This document shows, one piece after another, positions 9,111-17,675 of a DNA stretch of 64,000 bases. Source of the DNA: Chryseosolibacter histidinae (GTDB lineage: Bacteria; Bacteroidota; Bacteroidia; Cytophagales; Cyclobacteriaceae); assembly GCF_018598225.1 (NCBI RefSeq), contig NZ_JAHESF010000004.1, positions 62,001-126,000 on the forward strand, written 5' to 3'. How positions within the stretch are numbered: the stretch's first letter is position 1; each line of letters starts with the position of its first letter. The translations under genes were made by a program, and so were the position numbers. The notes beneath the pieces are model-generated. The model saw only the letters and a list, made by a program, of their open reading frames with translations, did no database searches and had not been told where the DNA came from.

Positions 9111-10241
9111 TCAAAGTCTCTGTGAGACTATTTTCACCATCTTCTCCTTCCAGCTGGCAAATTCTCCCGCCTCGATCTGTTTTCTCGCTTCCCTCGCCAG
9201 CCACAGGTAAAAAGTGAGGTTCTGAAGCGTAGCAATTTGCGCGCCTAAAATCTCTTTGTTGATGACCAGGTGACGAAGATACGCTTTCGAATAGAAAGTG
9301 CTCACATGGCCACCGAGTGCGGCATCAATGGGTGACAGATCGTCTTTCCATCGTTCGTTCCGGATGTTGATAATGCCCTGCGTGGTAAACAACATGCCGT
9401 TGCGGGCATTGCGTGTAGGCATCACACAATCGAACATATCCACGCCCAGTGCGATGCATTCAAGTATATTCTCCGGGGTACCCACACCCATGAGGTACCT
9501 GGGTTTATCGGCCGGAAGAATGCCGCACACCAGGCTTGTCATGGCATACATATCCTCATGCGGCTCACCCACCGAAAGACCCCCAATGGCATTACCGGGC
9601 TGGTCTTGTGATGCGATGAAGGCAGCCGATTCTTCGCGCAGGTCCTTGTAAACGCTTCCCTGCACAATGGGAAACAATACCTGTTCATAACCATACTTGG
9701 GCTCCGTGGTGCGCATCCTGTTCACACACCTCTCAAGCCACTTGTGGGTGAGCACCATCGACTTCTTGGCGTACTTGTACTCACACGGGTAAGGCGTACA
9801 CTCGTCAAAAGCCATGATGATATCGGCGCCGATCGTACGCTGGATGTCGATCACACCTTCGGGTGTAAAATGGTGCCGGGAGCCATCGATATGCGATTTA
9901 AAGGTAACGCCTTCCTCCACGATCTTGCGGTTCTCCGAAAGTGAATACACCTGGTAGCCTCCGCTGTCGGTCAGGATAGGTCGTTTCCAGCCATTAAAGT
10001 TGTGCAGCCCGCCGGCTTTTTCCAGCAGCTCGATGCCCGGCCGCAAATACAGGTGGTAAGTGTTGCCGAGGATGATCTCAGCCTTTACATCGTTTTCAAG
10101 CTCGCGCTGATGCACGGCTTTCACCGAACCAGCGGTGCCCACCGGCATAAAGATGGGTGTATGGATGACGCCGTGACCCGTTTCCAGAATTCCAGCCCTG
10201 GCTGAAGACCGCGGATCGCGGGCAGTAACTTCAAATTTCAT
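9111..10241 (-). CDS. tgt: queuine tRNA-ribosyltransferase Tgt
   Basis: Tgt exchanges guanine 34 of GUN-anticodon tRNAs for the queuine precursor. The 376-residue product is full length and has the catalytic MAFDECTPYP, TDSGGYQVYSLS, GGLSVGEP and the second catalytic Asp in DMFDCVMPTRNARNG. The usual zinc ligands are absent: the CxCxxC stretch expected near residue 300 reads instead through ALGGHVSTFYSKAYLRHL without cysteine. The following EILGAQIATLQNLTFYLWL is normal, so the fold is intact. The gene leads a tgt-lptG-EamA run. Loss of this zinc site may be a trait of the phylum, which I cannot confirm here. Confidence 0.94.
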   Translation of the reverse strand: MKFEVTARDPRSSARAGILETGHGVIHTPIFMPVGTAGSVKAVHQRELENDVKAEIILGNTYHLYLRPGIELLEKAGGLHNFNGWKRPILTDSGGYQVYSLSENRKIVEEGVTFKSHIDGSRHHFTPEGVIDIQRTIGADIIMAFDECTPYPCEYKYAKKSMVLTHKWLERCVNRMRTTEPKYGYEQVLFPIVQGSVYKDLREESAAFIASQDQPGNAIGGLSVGEPHEDMYAMTSLVCGILPADKPRYLMGVGTPENILECIALGVDMFDCVMPTRNARNGMLFTTQGIINIRNERWKDDLSPIDAALGGHVSTFYSKAYLRHLVINKEILGAQIATLQNLTFYLWLAREARKQIEAGEFASWKEKMVKIVSQRL

Positions 10242-10323
10242 AAACGGCGCAAAAATAGAAATAATAGTCCACAGTCCACGGACGACAGTCCTCAGATAGT
10301 TCCAGGTAGCAAACGGGGTTATT

Positions 10324-10442
10324 GTTGCCGGTTGCCAGTTACTGGTTGCCAGTTCGTTTGTGTGCTAGCATCCTCTCGGAGCTTCGAAGGCGAGGTGTGA
10401 TGACCGAGTCATCCTTAACCGGCTATCCGGCAACCGGCAACT
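10324..10442. repeat. GGTTGCC word-iterated inverted repeat (lacI-tgt)
   Basis: The left arm (10324-10354) iterates GTTGCCGGTTGCCAGTT words and the right arm (10419-10442) their complement. GTTGCCGGTTGCC at 10324-10336 pairs perfectly with 10429-10441. The right arm ends two bases from the LacI stop codon. Between the arms is a small stem GATGAC-CGA-GTCATC (10399-10413). A short run of the TGGACTA family (AGTCCACAGTCC) precedes it at 10266-10277. Confidence 0.8.
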
Positions 10443-10443
10443 C

Positions 10444-11514
10444 TTAATGAATCCCCGAACTGAGGTAGGAGTCAAGATTCTCCTTCGAAATGATCTCCAG
10501 CGGCAGAAGTTCGTTGGCGGGTGCTTCCTTGCGCAGGATGAGGTATCCCACCAGGTGATTGATGCCGAGAAAGGCCTGTCGTTTCGGGTTCTGGTTGATC
10601 AGGAAATTGATCACGCCCTTTTTCATATACCGGATGTTCTCCTGCAGCATATCATAGCCGATCAGCTTGATGTTGTTGCGTTGAAGTTTTTCCAGGTAGG
10701 AGGCAACGATATAGGTGGCTTTGGATGTGCTGACGAAGATACCTTTCAGAGCAGGCTGGTCGAGCAGCGCCGAAAGCTCTTTTTCAAAGGTAGGCTCGTT
10801 GGGGTTGTAGAGGTTGTGGGTGGTGATGTTGTAGCCGGAGTGGTTTTTCTCCAGGAAATATTCCCTGAACCCTTTTTCCTTTTCCGCTAAGTGAACCGAG
10901 TTGCCGAGGTCTTCATTAATGTGCAGCACGGCGAGCATTCCGGATTCGCCATTCTGGGCCAGGTGCATGAGCTCGGCGCCGAGCTTGCCGCTCTGAAACA
11001 GGTTCTGCCCGATGAAGCTCAGCGGATCAACCTCCGGAATGTTGGTGTTGAACAGCACGTAAGGGATGCCCTCCTGTTTGAATTGTTCGAAGAAAGGGAG
11101 CGTTTCGTGGTAGAAGATCGGCGCCACCAGAATGCCGTCAGGACGGTCTTTGGTTACCGCTTCCGCCACCTCTTTAAATGAATCCTTCTCGTAAAGGTTG
11201 AAGAAATATGACTGCACGGTAACACCGTAACGAAGCCATTCTGCTTCGGCCTGGCTTATGCCTGACTTAGACGAAGCCCAGTAAGGATCCTGGTCAGGGT
11301 TGGGCATGAGCGCGGCGATGCGATAGGTTTTATTGGCGCCGAGGGTCCGGGCGATGAGGTTGGGTTTATAGTCGATCTGGTCAAGTACCGCGAGTACTTT
11401 TTTCAGGGCGTCTTCTGATACCCTGCCGCGGTTATGCAAAACGCGGTCTACTGTGCCCACGGAAACACCTGCAAGCTGGGCAATATCTTTTATCCTGATA
11501 TTTTTGACGTTCAT
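10444..11514 (-). CDS. LacI-family transcriptional regulator
   Basis: The 356-residue protein has an N-terminal LacI helix-turn-helix (IKDIAQLAGVSVGTVDRVLHN, hinge helix ending YKPNLIARTLG). A periplasmic-binding-protein-like sugar sensor domain follows. No sugar transporter or catabolic enzyme lies beside it, so the effector is unknown. Two tandem operator-like sites lie 26-60 bases upstream of its ATG, which suggests autoregulation. The C-terminal domain resembles monosaccharide sensors, but that is a family-level statement. Confidence 0.93.
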   Translation of the reverse strand: MNVKNIRIKDIAQLAGVSVGTVDRVLHNRGRVSEDALKKVLAVLDQIDYKPNLIARTLGANKTYRIAALMPNPDQDPYWASSKSGISQAEAEWLRYGVTVQSYFFNLYEKDSFKEVAEAVTKDRPDGILVAPIFYHETLPFFEQFKQEGIPYVLFNTNIPEVDPLSFIGQNLFQSGKLGAELMHLAQNGESGMLAVLHINEDLGNSVHLAEKEKGFREYFLEKNHSGYNITTHNLYNPNEPTFEKELSALLDQPALKGIFVSTSKATYIVASYLEKLQRNNIKLIGYDMLQENIRYMKKGVINFLINQNPKRQAFLGINHLVGYLILRKEAPANELLPLEIISKENLDSYLSSGIH

Positions 11515-11539
11515 GGGTCAGAATTTACAGACTAGGTAA

Positions 11540-11574
11540 TGTTTGCGGACACATATTAAATGTGCGCGCACACA
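11540..11574. promoter_or_regulatory. two tandem LacI-type operator candidates
   Basis: TGTTTGCGGACACA (11540-11553) and TGTGCGCGCACACA (11561-11574) agree at 11 of 14 positions and begin 21 bases apart, two helical turns. The second contains a perfect 12-bp palindrome centred on CG, as LacI-family operators usually do. They lie directly upstream of the LacI gene start at 11514. Confidence 0.6.
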
Positions 11575-11822
11575 AATTATAAAATTATTTTGAATTAACC
11601 TATTCGCGGCCGGTTTTTATTGGGTTTTCCTATTACAGCTCGCCAGGTTATACCGGCCAAAGGAGCAGGGCGTTTAGATATCCCTGCATAGTAGACTGTT
11701 CATAACATCCGTCCGGAAGCTATCGGAGCATCGGATCCGGAGGGCATCAGGTCGACTAAAATACATTTTTAATTGCCGGGCAGCAACGCCGCCCGTGTTG
11801 GTGTGCTGTTGTTGGGGTGGCC

Positions 11823-11891
11823 GTTGCGGGTGTTCTTCACCAACAACTCCCTGGCCATCTTGTGCCCATGTTGGTGTTCTTCACCAACATG
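11823..11891. repeat. two GGTG-TTCTT-CACC hairpins
   Basis: The first hairpin (11823-11847) has arms GTTGCGGGTG and CACCAACAAC with two internal mismatches. The second (11867-11891) has perfect 10-bp arms CATGTTGGTG and CACCAACATG. Both have loop TTCTT. The core is identical to the hairpin at 1323-1347, while the outermost base pair is C-G here and G-C there. Confidence 0.8.
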
Positions 11892-12011
11892 TCCGTTCCG
11901 TGACTAACAAGCCATTTTGTCAACAACTCCGTTTCATGATATCCAAAGTTATCCTTATGCCTGAATAAATGATTCATGTCGTTTTTTTGCCTGCCGGGCA
12001 GAAAATTGTGC

Positions 12012-12041
12012 TTTCATGGTGCAGGGCAAAAGTTATCTTTG
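12012..12041 (+). promoter_or_regulatory. Bacteroidota-type promoter for the GT2-sigma-rsmG operon
   Basis: TATCTTTG at 12034-12041 matches the TAnnTTTG -7 consensus exactly. TTTC at 12012-12015 is a near match to the TTTG -33 element with 18 bases between them. Transcription would begin about 20 bases before the TTG start codon at 12067. Confidence 0.6.
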
Positions 12042-12066
12042 TGCCTTCTAAACCCCGGATACTCCT

Positions 12067-13170
12067 TTGCAGATTCTAACGGTTCTTTTCTTCAGTGTAG
12101 TTGGTATTCAATTGCTTTACCTGATCGTGTTTTTGGTCACCTTCTCACGGAGGCGTGACAGCAAGAACGTTTCTGGTGTACCGGTCTCCGTGATCGTGGT
12201 TGCGCATGACGAAGAGCAGAACTTAAAAACGCTCGTTCCCGAACTGCTCGCGCAGGACTATCCCAACTTTGAAGTGATCGTTGTCAACGACCGGTCTAAT
12301 GACGGTACGTATGATTTCCTGCTGGAAGAGACGAAAAAGGATTCACGTCTGCGCATGGTGAATGTTGAAAATGTGCCGGCGCATGTGAACGGGAAAAAAT
12401 TCGGTATCACCCTGGGCATCAGGGCTGCTTCACATGAATGGATCCTGTTGACCGATGCTGACTGCAGGCCTGCCGCCAAAACCTGGATCGCCGGTATGAG
12501 CAGTCAGTTCACCGACAGCACCAAGTTTGTGCTGGGTTTCTCACCCTACCAGCGGGGCGCCGGATTCCTGAATCTTTTTATCCGGTTCGAATCGCTGATC
12601 ACCGTTATCCAGTATTTTTCTTATGCCTGGCTCCGGAATCCGTACATGGGCGTTGGCCGCAACCTGGCCTACCGCAAGTCGCTTTTCCTTGAAAAGAAGG
12701 GCTTCAACCAGTTTTTGAACGTGACGGGCGGCGACGACGACCTTTTTGTGAATCAGCACGCCGGGGGCAGTAACACCCTCGTTGCCTTTACCCCCGAAAC
12801 ACAGGTACACTCCATTCCCAAGACCACCTTATCAGGTTTTTTCAATCAAAAGGTCAGACATTTGTCGGTGGGGAAACGTTATCGACTGAAACACCGTATA
12901 CTGTTGGGTGTTTTTACCTTAACCTGGATCCTGGCATGGTTTACTGGAATATCCCTTCTGATCGTCAATGTAACGCAATGGTGGCTCGCAGCCGCTCCGC
13001 TGGCCCTCAGGGCGATCTTGCTGATGCTGCTGATCAATACCCTGGTGAAAAAGGCCAGGCTGCCATTTCCGCTCTGGGCAGTGCCGTTTTTAGATTTTCT
13101 ATATTCGATTTATTATATTTCAACGGGTCTGGTAGCGTTACTAACTAAAAAGATTCGATGGAGGAATTAA
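12067..13170 (+). CDS. family 2 glycosyltransferase, membrane bound
   Basis: The 367-residue product begins with a membrane helix (MQILTVLFFSVVGIQLLYLIVFLV), followed by a GT-A domain. That domain shows VSVIVVAHDEEQNL, VIVVNDRSNDGT and the DAD metal/nucleotide motif in LLTDADCR. The C-terminal third has about three more spans. Such topology is typical of inner-membrane glycosyltransferases of polysaccharide or glycolipid synthesis. The acceptor is unknown. A TTG at 12067 is the only start that fits both the helix and the upstream promoter. It overlaps the sigma gene by 13 bases. Confidence 0.88.
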   Translation: MQILTVLFFSVVGIQLLYLIVFLVTFSRRRDSKNVSGVPVSVIVVAHDEEQNLKTLVPELLAQDYPNFEVIVVNDRSNDGTYDFLLEETKKDSRLRMVNVENVPAHVNGKKFGITLGIRAASHEWILLTDADCRPAAKTWIAGMSSQFTDSTKFVLGFSPYQRGAGFLNLFIRFESLITVIQYFSYAWLRNPYMGVGRNLAYRKSLFLEKKGFNQFLNVTGGDDDLFVNQHAGGSNTLVAFTPETQVHSIPKTTLSGFFNQKVRHLSVGKRYRLKHRILLGVFTLTWILAWFTGISLLIVNVTQWWLAAAPLALRAILLMLLINTLVKKARLPFPLWAVPFLDFLYSIYYISTGLVALLTKKIRWRN

Positions 13171-13766
13171 AACGGGATTTTTCTGATAAGGCGATGGAGG
13201 ATTTCCGCCTGATCGACATGGCGGTTGCAGGTGACGATAACGCCTATGCCAGGCTGCTCCAACGTTATAAACGCCCGGTTTACCACATGATCCTGAAAAT
13301 GGTGCGCAACGTAGACGATGCCGAAGATCTCACCATCGAATCGTTCGCCAAAGCCTTCAGGAGTCTTCACCGCTTCAAAAAAGATTTCACGTTCAGCACC
13401 TGGCTGTTCAGGATCGCTACCAATAATACCATCGACTTCATCCGCAAGAAAAAGCTGAACACGCTCAGCATCGAGAACACATTCACCGATGACGACGGCC
13501 AGTCTGTTTCCATCGATGTGGAGGATGAGAACCTCGATCCGCAGGAAGAGACCATCCGGGCACAGAAAGCGGAGCTCATCCAGGTGTTTGTGGATAAGCT
13601 GCCTTCCAAATATCAGAAGCTGGTACGCCTTCGTTATTTCCACGAGCTGAGCTACGAAGAAATTGCAGAAGAGCTTGACGCCCCCCTCGGCACAGTAAAA
13701 GCACAGCTCCACCGCGCCCGCGAGCTCATGTTCGAGATGGTGAAGAACAAACGCGATCATATTTAA
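13158..13766 (+). CDS. ECF-type RNA polymerase sigma factor
   Basis: The 202-residue protein has sigma region 2 (DDAEDLTIESFAKAFRSL, then FSTWLFRIATNNTIDFIRKKK) and region 4 (LSYEEIAEELDAPLGTVKAQLHRARE). It starts at ATG 13158, inside the end of the glycosyltransferase gene, and its stop is directly followed by the rsmG GTG. No anti-sigma gene lies next to it, so it may not be controlled by a membrane anti-sigma factor. Its presence between a glycosyltransferase and an rRNA methylase suggests a constitutive or growth-linked role, which is inference. Confidence 0.93.
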   Translation: MEELKRDFSDKAMEDFRLIDMAVAGDDNAYARLLQRYKRPVYHMILKMVRNVDDAEDLTIESFAKAFRSLHRFKKDFTFSTWLFRIATNNTIDFIRKKKLNTLSIENTFTDDDGQSVSIDVEDENLDPQEETIRAQKAELIQVFVDKLPSKYQKLVRLRYFHELSYEEIAEELDAPLGTVKAQLHRARELMFEMVKNKRDHI

Positions 13767-14402
13767 GTGGCGTTGCAAACAGCAGATCTCATTTTTAGCT
13801 ACTTCCCCGGCCTGACGAATACCCAAAAGGAACAGTTCGTGGGCCTCTATTCCTTGTACAGCGAGTGGAATGAAAAGATCAACGTGATCTCCCGTAAGGA
13901 CATCGAGAATCTTTACGTGAACCATGTGCTGCATTCGCTGGGCATCGCCAAAGTAACGACGTTCAAGCCTGGCGCGTCTATCCTTGACGTTGGCACAGGC
14001 GGAGGGTTTCCCGGCATACCACTCGCCATCCTGTTTCCCGATACACAATTCCACCTGGTAGACTCCATTGGTAAAAAGATCACGGTGGTGAAGAACGTGG
14101 CCGAGGGCATCGGGTTGAAAAATGTGAAAGCGGAGCAGATCAGGGCCGAGCAGATCAAGGGCGAATACGATTTTATTGTGAGCCGCGCCGTGACACGCCT
14201 CAAGGAGTTTTACGGATGGATCAACCGGAAAGTAAAAAAGGACTCATCTCATACGTTATTCAACGGCATCCTTTATCTCAAAGGTGGCGACCTCGATGAA
14301 GAGCTGGCAGAGCTTAAACGCCCCCACCAGATCTTTGCGCTCTCAGACTATTTCAAAGAAGAATTTTTCGAGACCAAAAAAGTGGTTTACGTTCCCATGT
14401 AA
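13767..14402 (+). CDS. rsmG: 16S rRNA (guanine-N7)-methyltransferase RsmG
   Basis: RsmG (GidB) methylates N7 of G527 in 16S rRNA using S-adenosylmethionine. The 211-residue product shows the SAM-binding ILDVGTGGGFPGIPLAILFP and the downstream DFIVSRAVTRL. The GTG at 13767 immediately follows the sigma factor TAA, giving translational coupling. Loss of rsmG activity gives low-level streptomycin resistance in other bacteria. The genomic pairing with an ECF sigma gene is not a standard arrangement that I recognise. Confidence 0.95.
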   Translation: MALQTADLIFSYFPGLTNTQKEQFVGLYSLYSEWNEKINVISRKDIENLYVNHVLHSLGIAKVTTFKPGASILDVGTGGGFPGIPLAILFPDTQFHLVDSIGKKITVVKNVAEGIGLKNVKAEQIRAEQIKGEYDFIVSRAVTRLKEFYGWINRKVKKDSSHTLFNGILYLKGGDLDEELAELKRPHQIFALSDYFKEEFFETKKVVYVPM

Positions 14403-14470
14403 AAGCATCGGGTACGCGGCGGGTTTGGTAATCACGCGGTTTTTTCCTAACTAGTATTACCCTATCCCAA

Positions 14471-15004
14471 ATGAAAAAGATCTGTTCCATCTTTCTCGTC
14501 TGCCTGCTCCTGCTCAATGTATTGGGATATTATGGGGTGTTTCTCGGCCTTAAATACAGGAACACGGTTGATCTTACCCAACGCCTGGACGCAGAAGATT
14601 ACGCTACCGCTGAAACCGTTACCATCAAGGTTCCGCTGGCCATACCTTATTATATGGACACTGAGTTCGAGCGCATCGATGGTGAGATCGAGCACCAGGG
14701 TGAATATTACCGCCTGGTAAAACAGAAGCTTGAAAACGATACGCTGCACATTGTCTGCTTCCGCGATGTAAAAGGCAAACGCCTCAAGCAGGCCCTTGCC
14801 GATTATGTAAAGACCTTCAGCCATCATTCATCGAACGAGCAGTCGTTGAAGACCGTACCCGGTTTTATTAAAGATTATATCTCCGCCAATTTCACACTGG
14901 CATCTTCAGCAATGGGTTGGAACGTTTCACTCAACCCCGAAGCTGTGCAGCTCCCGTTGCACCTCATGTCATTACCGGTAGTTTCTCCGCCACCGGAAGC
15001 CTGA
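14471..15004 (+). CDS. hypothetical single-span protein
   Basis: I do not recognise this 177-residue protein. It begins with a positively charged then strongly hydrophobic segment (MKKICSIFLVCLLLLNVLGYYG), which may be an uncleaved signal anchor. A mixed alpha/beta region follows, with many charged residues, and the C-terminus is proline rich (SLPVVSPPPEA). It sits 68 bases after rsmG on the same strand and is followed by a terminator-like hairpin. An envelope-associated role is likely only from the anchor. Confidence 0.65.
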   Translation: MKKICSIFLVCLLLLNVLGYYGVFLGLKYRNTVDLTQRLDAEDYATAETVTIKVPLAIPYYMDTEFERIDGEIEHQGEYYRLVKQKLENDTLHIVCFRDVKGKRLKQALADYVKTFSHHSSNEQSLKTVPGFIKDYISANFTLASSAMGWNVSLNPEAVQLPLHLMSLPVVSPPPEA

Positions 15005-15028
15005 TTGGGAATGCATTTCCTTGATAGC

Positions 15029-15057
15029 GCTTCCTCTGATGGTTTGGGTGAGGAAGC
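15029..15057 (+). terminator. probable terminator hairpin
   Basis: GCTTCCTC (15029-15036) pairs with GAGGAAGC (15050-15057) around a 13-base loop. It lies 25 bases after the hypothetical gene stop. The downstream sequence is only moderately T rich (CTATTAACCCTTATTTATTCTTTT), so this is a probable rather than certain terminator. Confidence 0.5.
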
Positions 15058-15196
15058 CTATTAACCCTTATTTATTCTTTTGTGTTTTTGTGTCCTGATC
15101 TTCGGTTCTGATCTGTAACGCACGTTGTTATGCATCATCGAACTAATGACGATGGACTTTCTTCATCGATTTCAATCAATTTTAAAAATTCCGCCT

Positions 15197-16108
15197 ATGA
15201 GAAGATTTGTACTCTTTTTGTGTCTGGGCATTTCATCCGCAGGGTTTGCACAAACCATCAACGATGGGATCATGATGCCTAAAAAGACCATTTGTACGGG
15301 TGTTATGTATACCCACGACCGTTGGACCGAATACTGGGAAGGAGAGCTTAAACGCGAGAACGGCAACATCGGTGACCTTACCACGCAGAGCATCATGTGG
15401 GTAGGCACCTATGGTCTCACCGACAAGATCAACATCATTGCCATGCTGCCCTATGTGAAAACCGAGGCGAGCCAGGGAACCCTGAGTGGTCTTGAAGGGA
15501 TCCAGGATCTCAGCCTGGCCGTAAAGTATAATTTCTTCAAACAGTCGGCAGGCCCGGGTACACTGAAAACTTTTGGTGTGTTGGGTTTCTCCACGCCGTT
15601 AACAGATTACACACCCGACTTTTACCCACTTTCTTTAGGATCGGCCACGCAGAATATCTCGTGGCGGTTAACAACAAATTATACATTCGGGATGGGCATC
15701 TATATCAATGCTTCGGCCGCATATACGTGGCGCAGCAATACGGAGCTCGACCGGCCTTCTTACTTCACCAAGGGTCAGCTGTACAATACCAATGAAGTTG
15801 AGATGCCGAACGTATTCGATTATGTGGTCAGCGTGGGTTACCGTAAAGGCCCCTTGCAGGCAGACCTGAACTACACCCAACAAAACACACTGGGCGGGGG
15901 CGACATCCGCCGGCAGGACATGCCTTTTGTTTCCAACCGTATGAACTTCTCCAAAGCCGGCGCTTACGTCTTGTACTATGTGCCCGGCACGCATGGCCTG
16001 GCTGTGCGTGGTGGCTACAGCCTCACCGTTGATGGACGCAATGTTGGTAAATCTTCTACGCTCACCGGCGGCCTGCTCTATACCATTAATTTTTCCAAGA
16101 ACCCGTAA
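15197..16108 (+). CDS. outer-membrane protein, MetA-pathway/porin-like
   Basis: The ATG at 15197 gives a signal peptide (MRRFVLFLCLGISSAGFAQ) and a 303-residue product. The mature part alternates aromatic and polar residues in repeated beta-strand patterns (for example LTDKINIIAMLPYVKT and WRLTTNYTFGMGIYI) and ends with aromatic strands, as expected of a beta barrel. It resembles the Phenol_MetA_deg/transporter family of barrels with unknown cargo. It is 10 bases upstream of a PAP2 lipoprotein gene, which in turn overlaps a TonB receptor gene, so the three form one operon. Confidence 0.75.
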   Translation: MRRFVLFLCLGISSAGFAQTINDGIMMPKKTICTGVMYTHDRWTEYWEGELKRENGNIGDLTTQSIMWVGTYGLTDKINIIAMLPYVKTEASQGTLSGLEGIQDLSLAVKYNFFKQSAGPGTLKTFGVLGFSTPLTDYTPDFYPLSLGSATQNISWRLTTNYTFGMGIYINASAAYTWRSNTELDRPSYFTKGQLYNTNEVEMPNVFDYVVSVGYRKGPLQADLNYTQQNTLGGGDIRRQDMPFVSNRMNFSKAGAYVLYYVPGTHGLAVRGGYSLTVDGRNVGKSSTLTGGLLYTINFSKNP

Positions 16109-16118
16109 AAGCACGTCC

Positions 16119-17675
16119 ATGAAAACTTTGAAATATTTTTTTCTGCTGATGATCTTTACCGTTGCCTTCACGGTGGTGTTGCCGGTAAGCTGCAACAAAG
16201 AGATCGACATTACCGAAGACCTTAAGCCGTTGGCACCCGCGGCAACAGACAATGATGCCGGCACCTGGGATATGATCGTGCTCACATCGCCTGCACAGAT
16301 CGCTGTTGCGGCCCCTGGCGACATCAATGCAGCGGCATACCAGGCTGAGCTCACAGCCATTAAAGATGCGCAGAGCAAGCTCACAGCCTCACAGCGCGAA
16401 ACGATCGAATTCTGGAGTGGCGGCGGCGTGCTGCGCTGGAACCAGATGTTCCGGAAGCTCGTGGCCCGTTATAACCTGCCACCGGCCCCGAAAGCGGATA
16501 ACACCTATCCTGCACCGGATGCGGAAAACCCTTTTGCCGATCCCAACTTCCCGTTCGCCAACCCGCCCTACGCCTCACGCGCTTATAGTTATGTGAGCGT
16601 GGCGCAATACGAAGCCCTGAAAGCGGCGTGGCACTACAAGTACTTGTACAACAGGCAATCTCCTTACAAGAATGACAATGCCATCAAGTTGCTGATGCCC
16701 GAGACCGGGTTACCGTCTTATCCCTCTGAGGATGCCGTGCTTTCCGGTGCTGCGGCAGACATGCTGAAGTCTTTGTTCCCGGCAGCCGTTCAGGAGATCA
16801 CGCTGTATGCTGCGGCGCAACGCAACGCCGCGTTGTGGTCGGGCCGGGCTTCTTCAAGCGATATTTCCGCCGGCCTTGCCTTAGGAAAAGCAGTAGCGGC
16901 CCAGTTGATTGCACGTGCAGGCAACGATGGCATGCGCAATGCCGTGGGAACGAAAGCGCAATGGGACCAACTGGCCCAGCAATGCATCGATAAAGGAGAG
17001 ATCCCGTGGATCAGCCGCGACAATCCTAAACGGCCTCCCATGCTCCCGTTCTTTGGACAGGTGACAGCCTGGAATATGACGGCCCAGGATATCGTCAACG
17101 AGCGGCCTGAAGCGCCTCCGCTCACCAATTCGGCCGAGATGAAAAAAGAAGTGGATGAGGTGAAGTGGTATTCTCAGAACCTGACTCGTGAAAGACTCGC
17201 CATCGTACACAAGTGGGCAGATGGCGCGGGCACCTATACGCCTCCAGGTCACTGGAACGATATTGCGGCAGAATACATTGCCGAAGCAAAATTCAGCGAG
17301 GTGCGTGCAGCCCGGGCGTATGCGCTCATCAACATGGCGCTGCACGATGCCGCGGTTGGCTGCTGGGAAACGAAGTTCTTTTATTTCAACCCGCGTCCTT
17401 CACAGATGGATCCTTCCATTAAAACAGGTACCGGTGTGCCTAACTTCCCGGCCTTCACTTCAGGGCATTCAACGTTCTCAGGTGCTGCCGCCACGGTGCT
17501 TTCATACCTCTTCCCGCAGCATTCAGAATATTTTCATGCAGAAGCCAAGGAAGCATCTGATTCGCGATTATTCGGTGGCATCCATTACCGTTCAGACATC
17601 GAGATGGGACTCGCCCATGGCAAAGTAATAGGAAGTTACACGGTGAATTACGCGTCTACTGATGGTGCTGACTGA
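16119..17675 (+). CDS. PAP2/vanadium-haloperoxidase-like phosphatase lipoprotein
   Basis: The 518-residue product starts at ATG 16119. Its signal peptide ends in VLPVSC before NKE, so it is a predicted lipoprotein. The C-terminal half has the acid phosphatase/haloperoxidase signatures: NPRP near the first motif, FTSGHSTFSGAA for the central PSGHS motif, and SRLFGGIHYRSD for the third with the active-site His. These residues bind phosphate or vanadate. Phosphatase activity on an exported substrate is the simplest reading; haloperoxidase activity cannot be excluded. It overlaps the TonB receptor gene by 14 bases, so the two products probably share a pathway. Confidence 0.88.
   Translation: MKTLKYFFLLMIFTVAFTVVLPVSCNKEIDITEDLKPLAPAATDNDAGTWDMIVLTSPAQIAVAAPGDINAAAYQAELTAIKDAQSKLTASQRETIEFWSGGGVLRWNQMFRKLVARYNLPPAPKADNTYPAPDAENPFADPNFPFANPPYASRAYSYVSVAQYEALKAAWHYKYLYNRQSPYKNDNAIKLLMPETGLPSYPSEDAVLSGAAADMLKSLFPAAVQEITLYAAAQRNAALWSGRASSSDISAGLALGKAVAAQLIARAGNDGMRNAVGTKAQWDQLAQQCIDKGEIPWISRDNPKRPPMLPFFGQVTAWNMTAQDIVNERPEAPPLTNSAEMKKEVDEVKWYSQNLTRERLAIVHKWADGAGTYTPPGHWNDIAAEYIAEAKFSEVRAARAYALINMALHDAAVGCWETKFFYFNPRPSQMDPSIKTGTGVPNFPAFTSGHSTFSGAAATVLSYLFPQHSEYFHAEAKEASDSRLFGGIHYRSDIEMGLAHGKVIGSYTVNYASTDGAD

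Larger units (their letters stand above)
11515..12066. other. 552-base divergent regulatory gap
   Basis: This is the largest non-coding stretch. It holds the LacI operator candidates at its left end, a pair of GGTG-TTCTT-CACC hairpins near 11.82-11.89 kb and a promoter for the glycosyltransferase operon near 12.03 kb. I see no convincing ORF, tRNA or riboswitch in the remaining sequence (about 11.6-11.8 kb). Confidence 0.7.
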
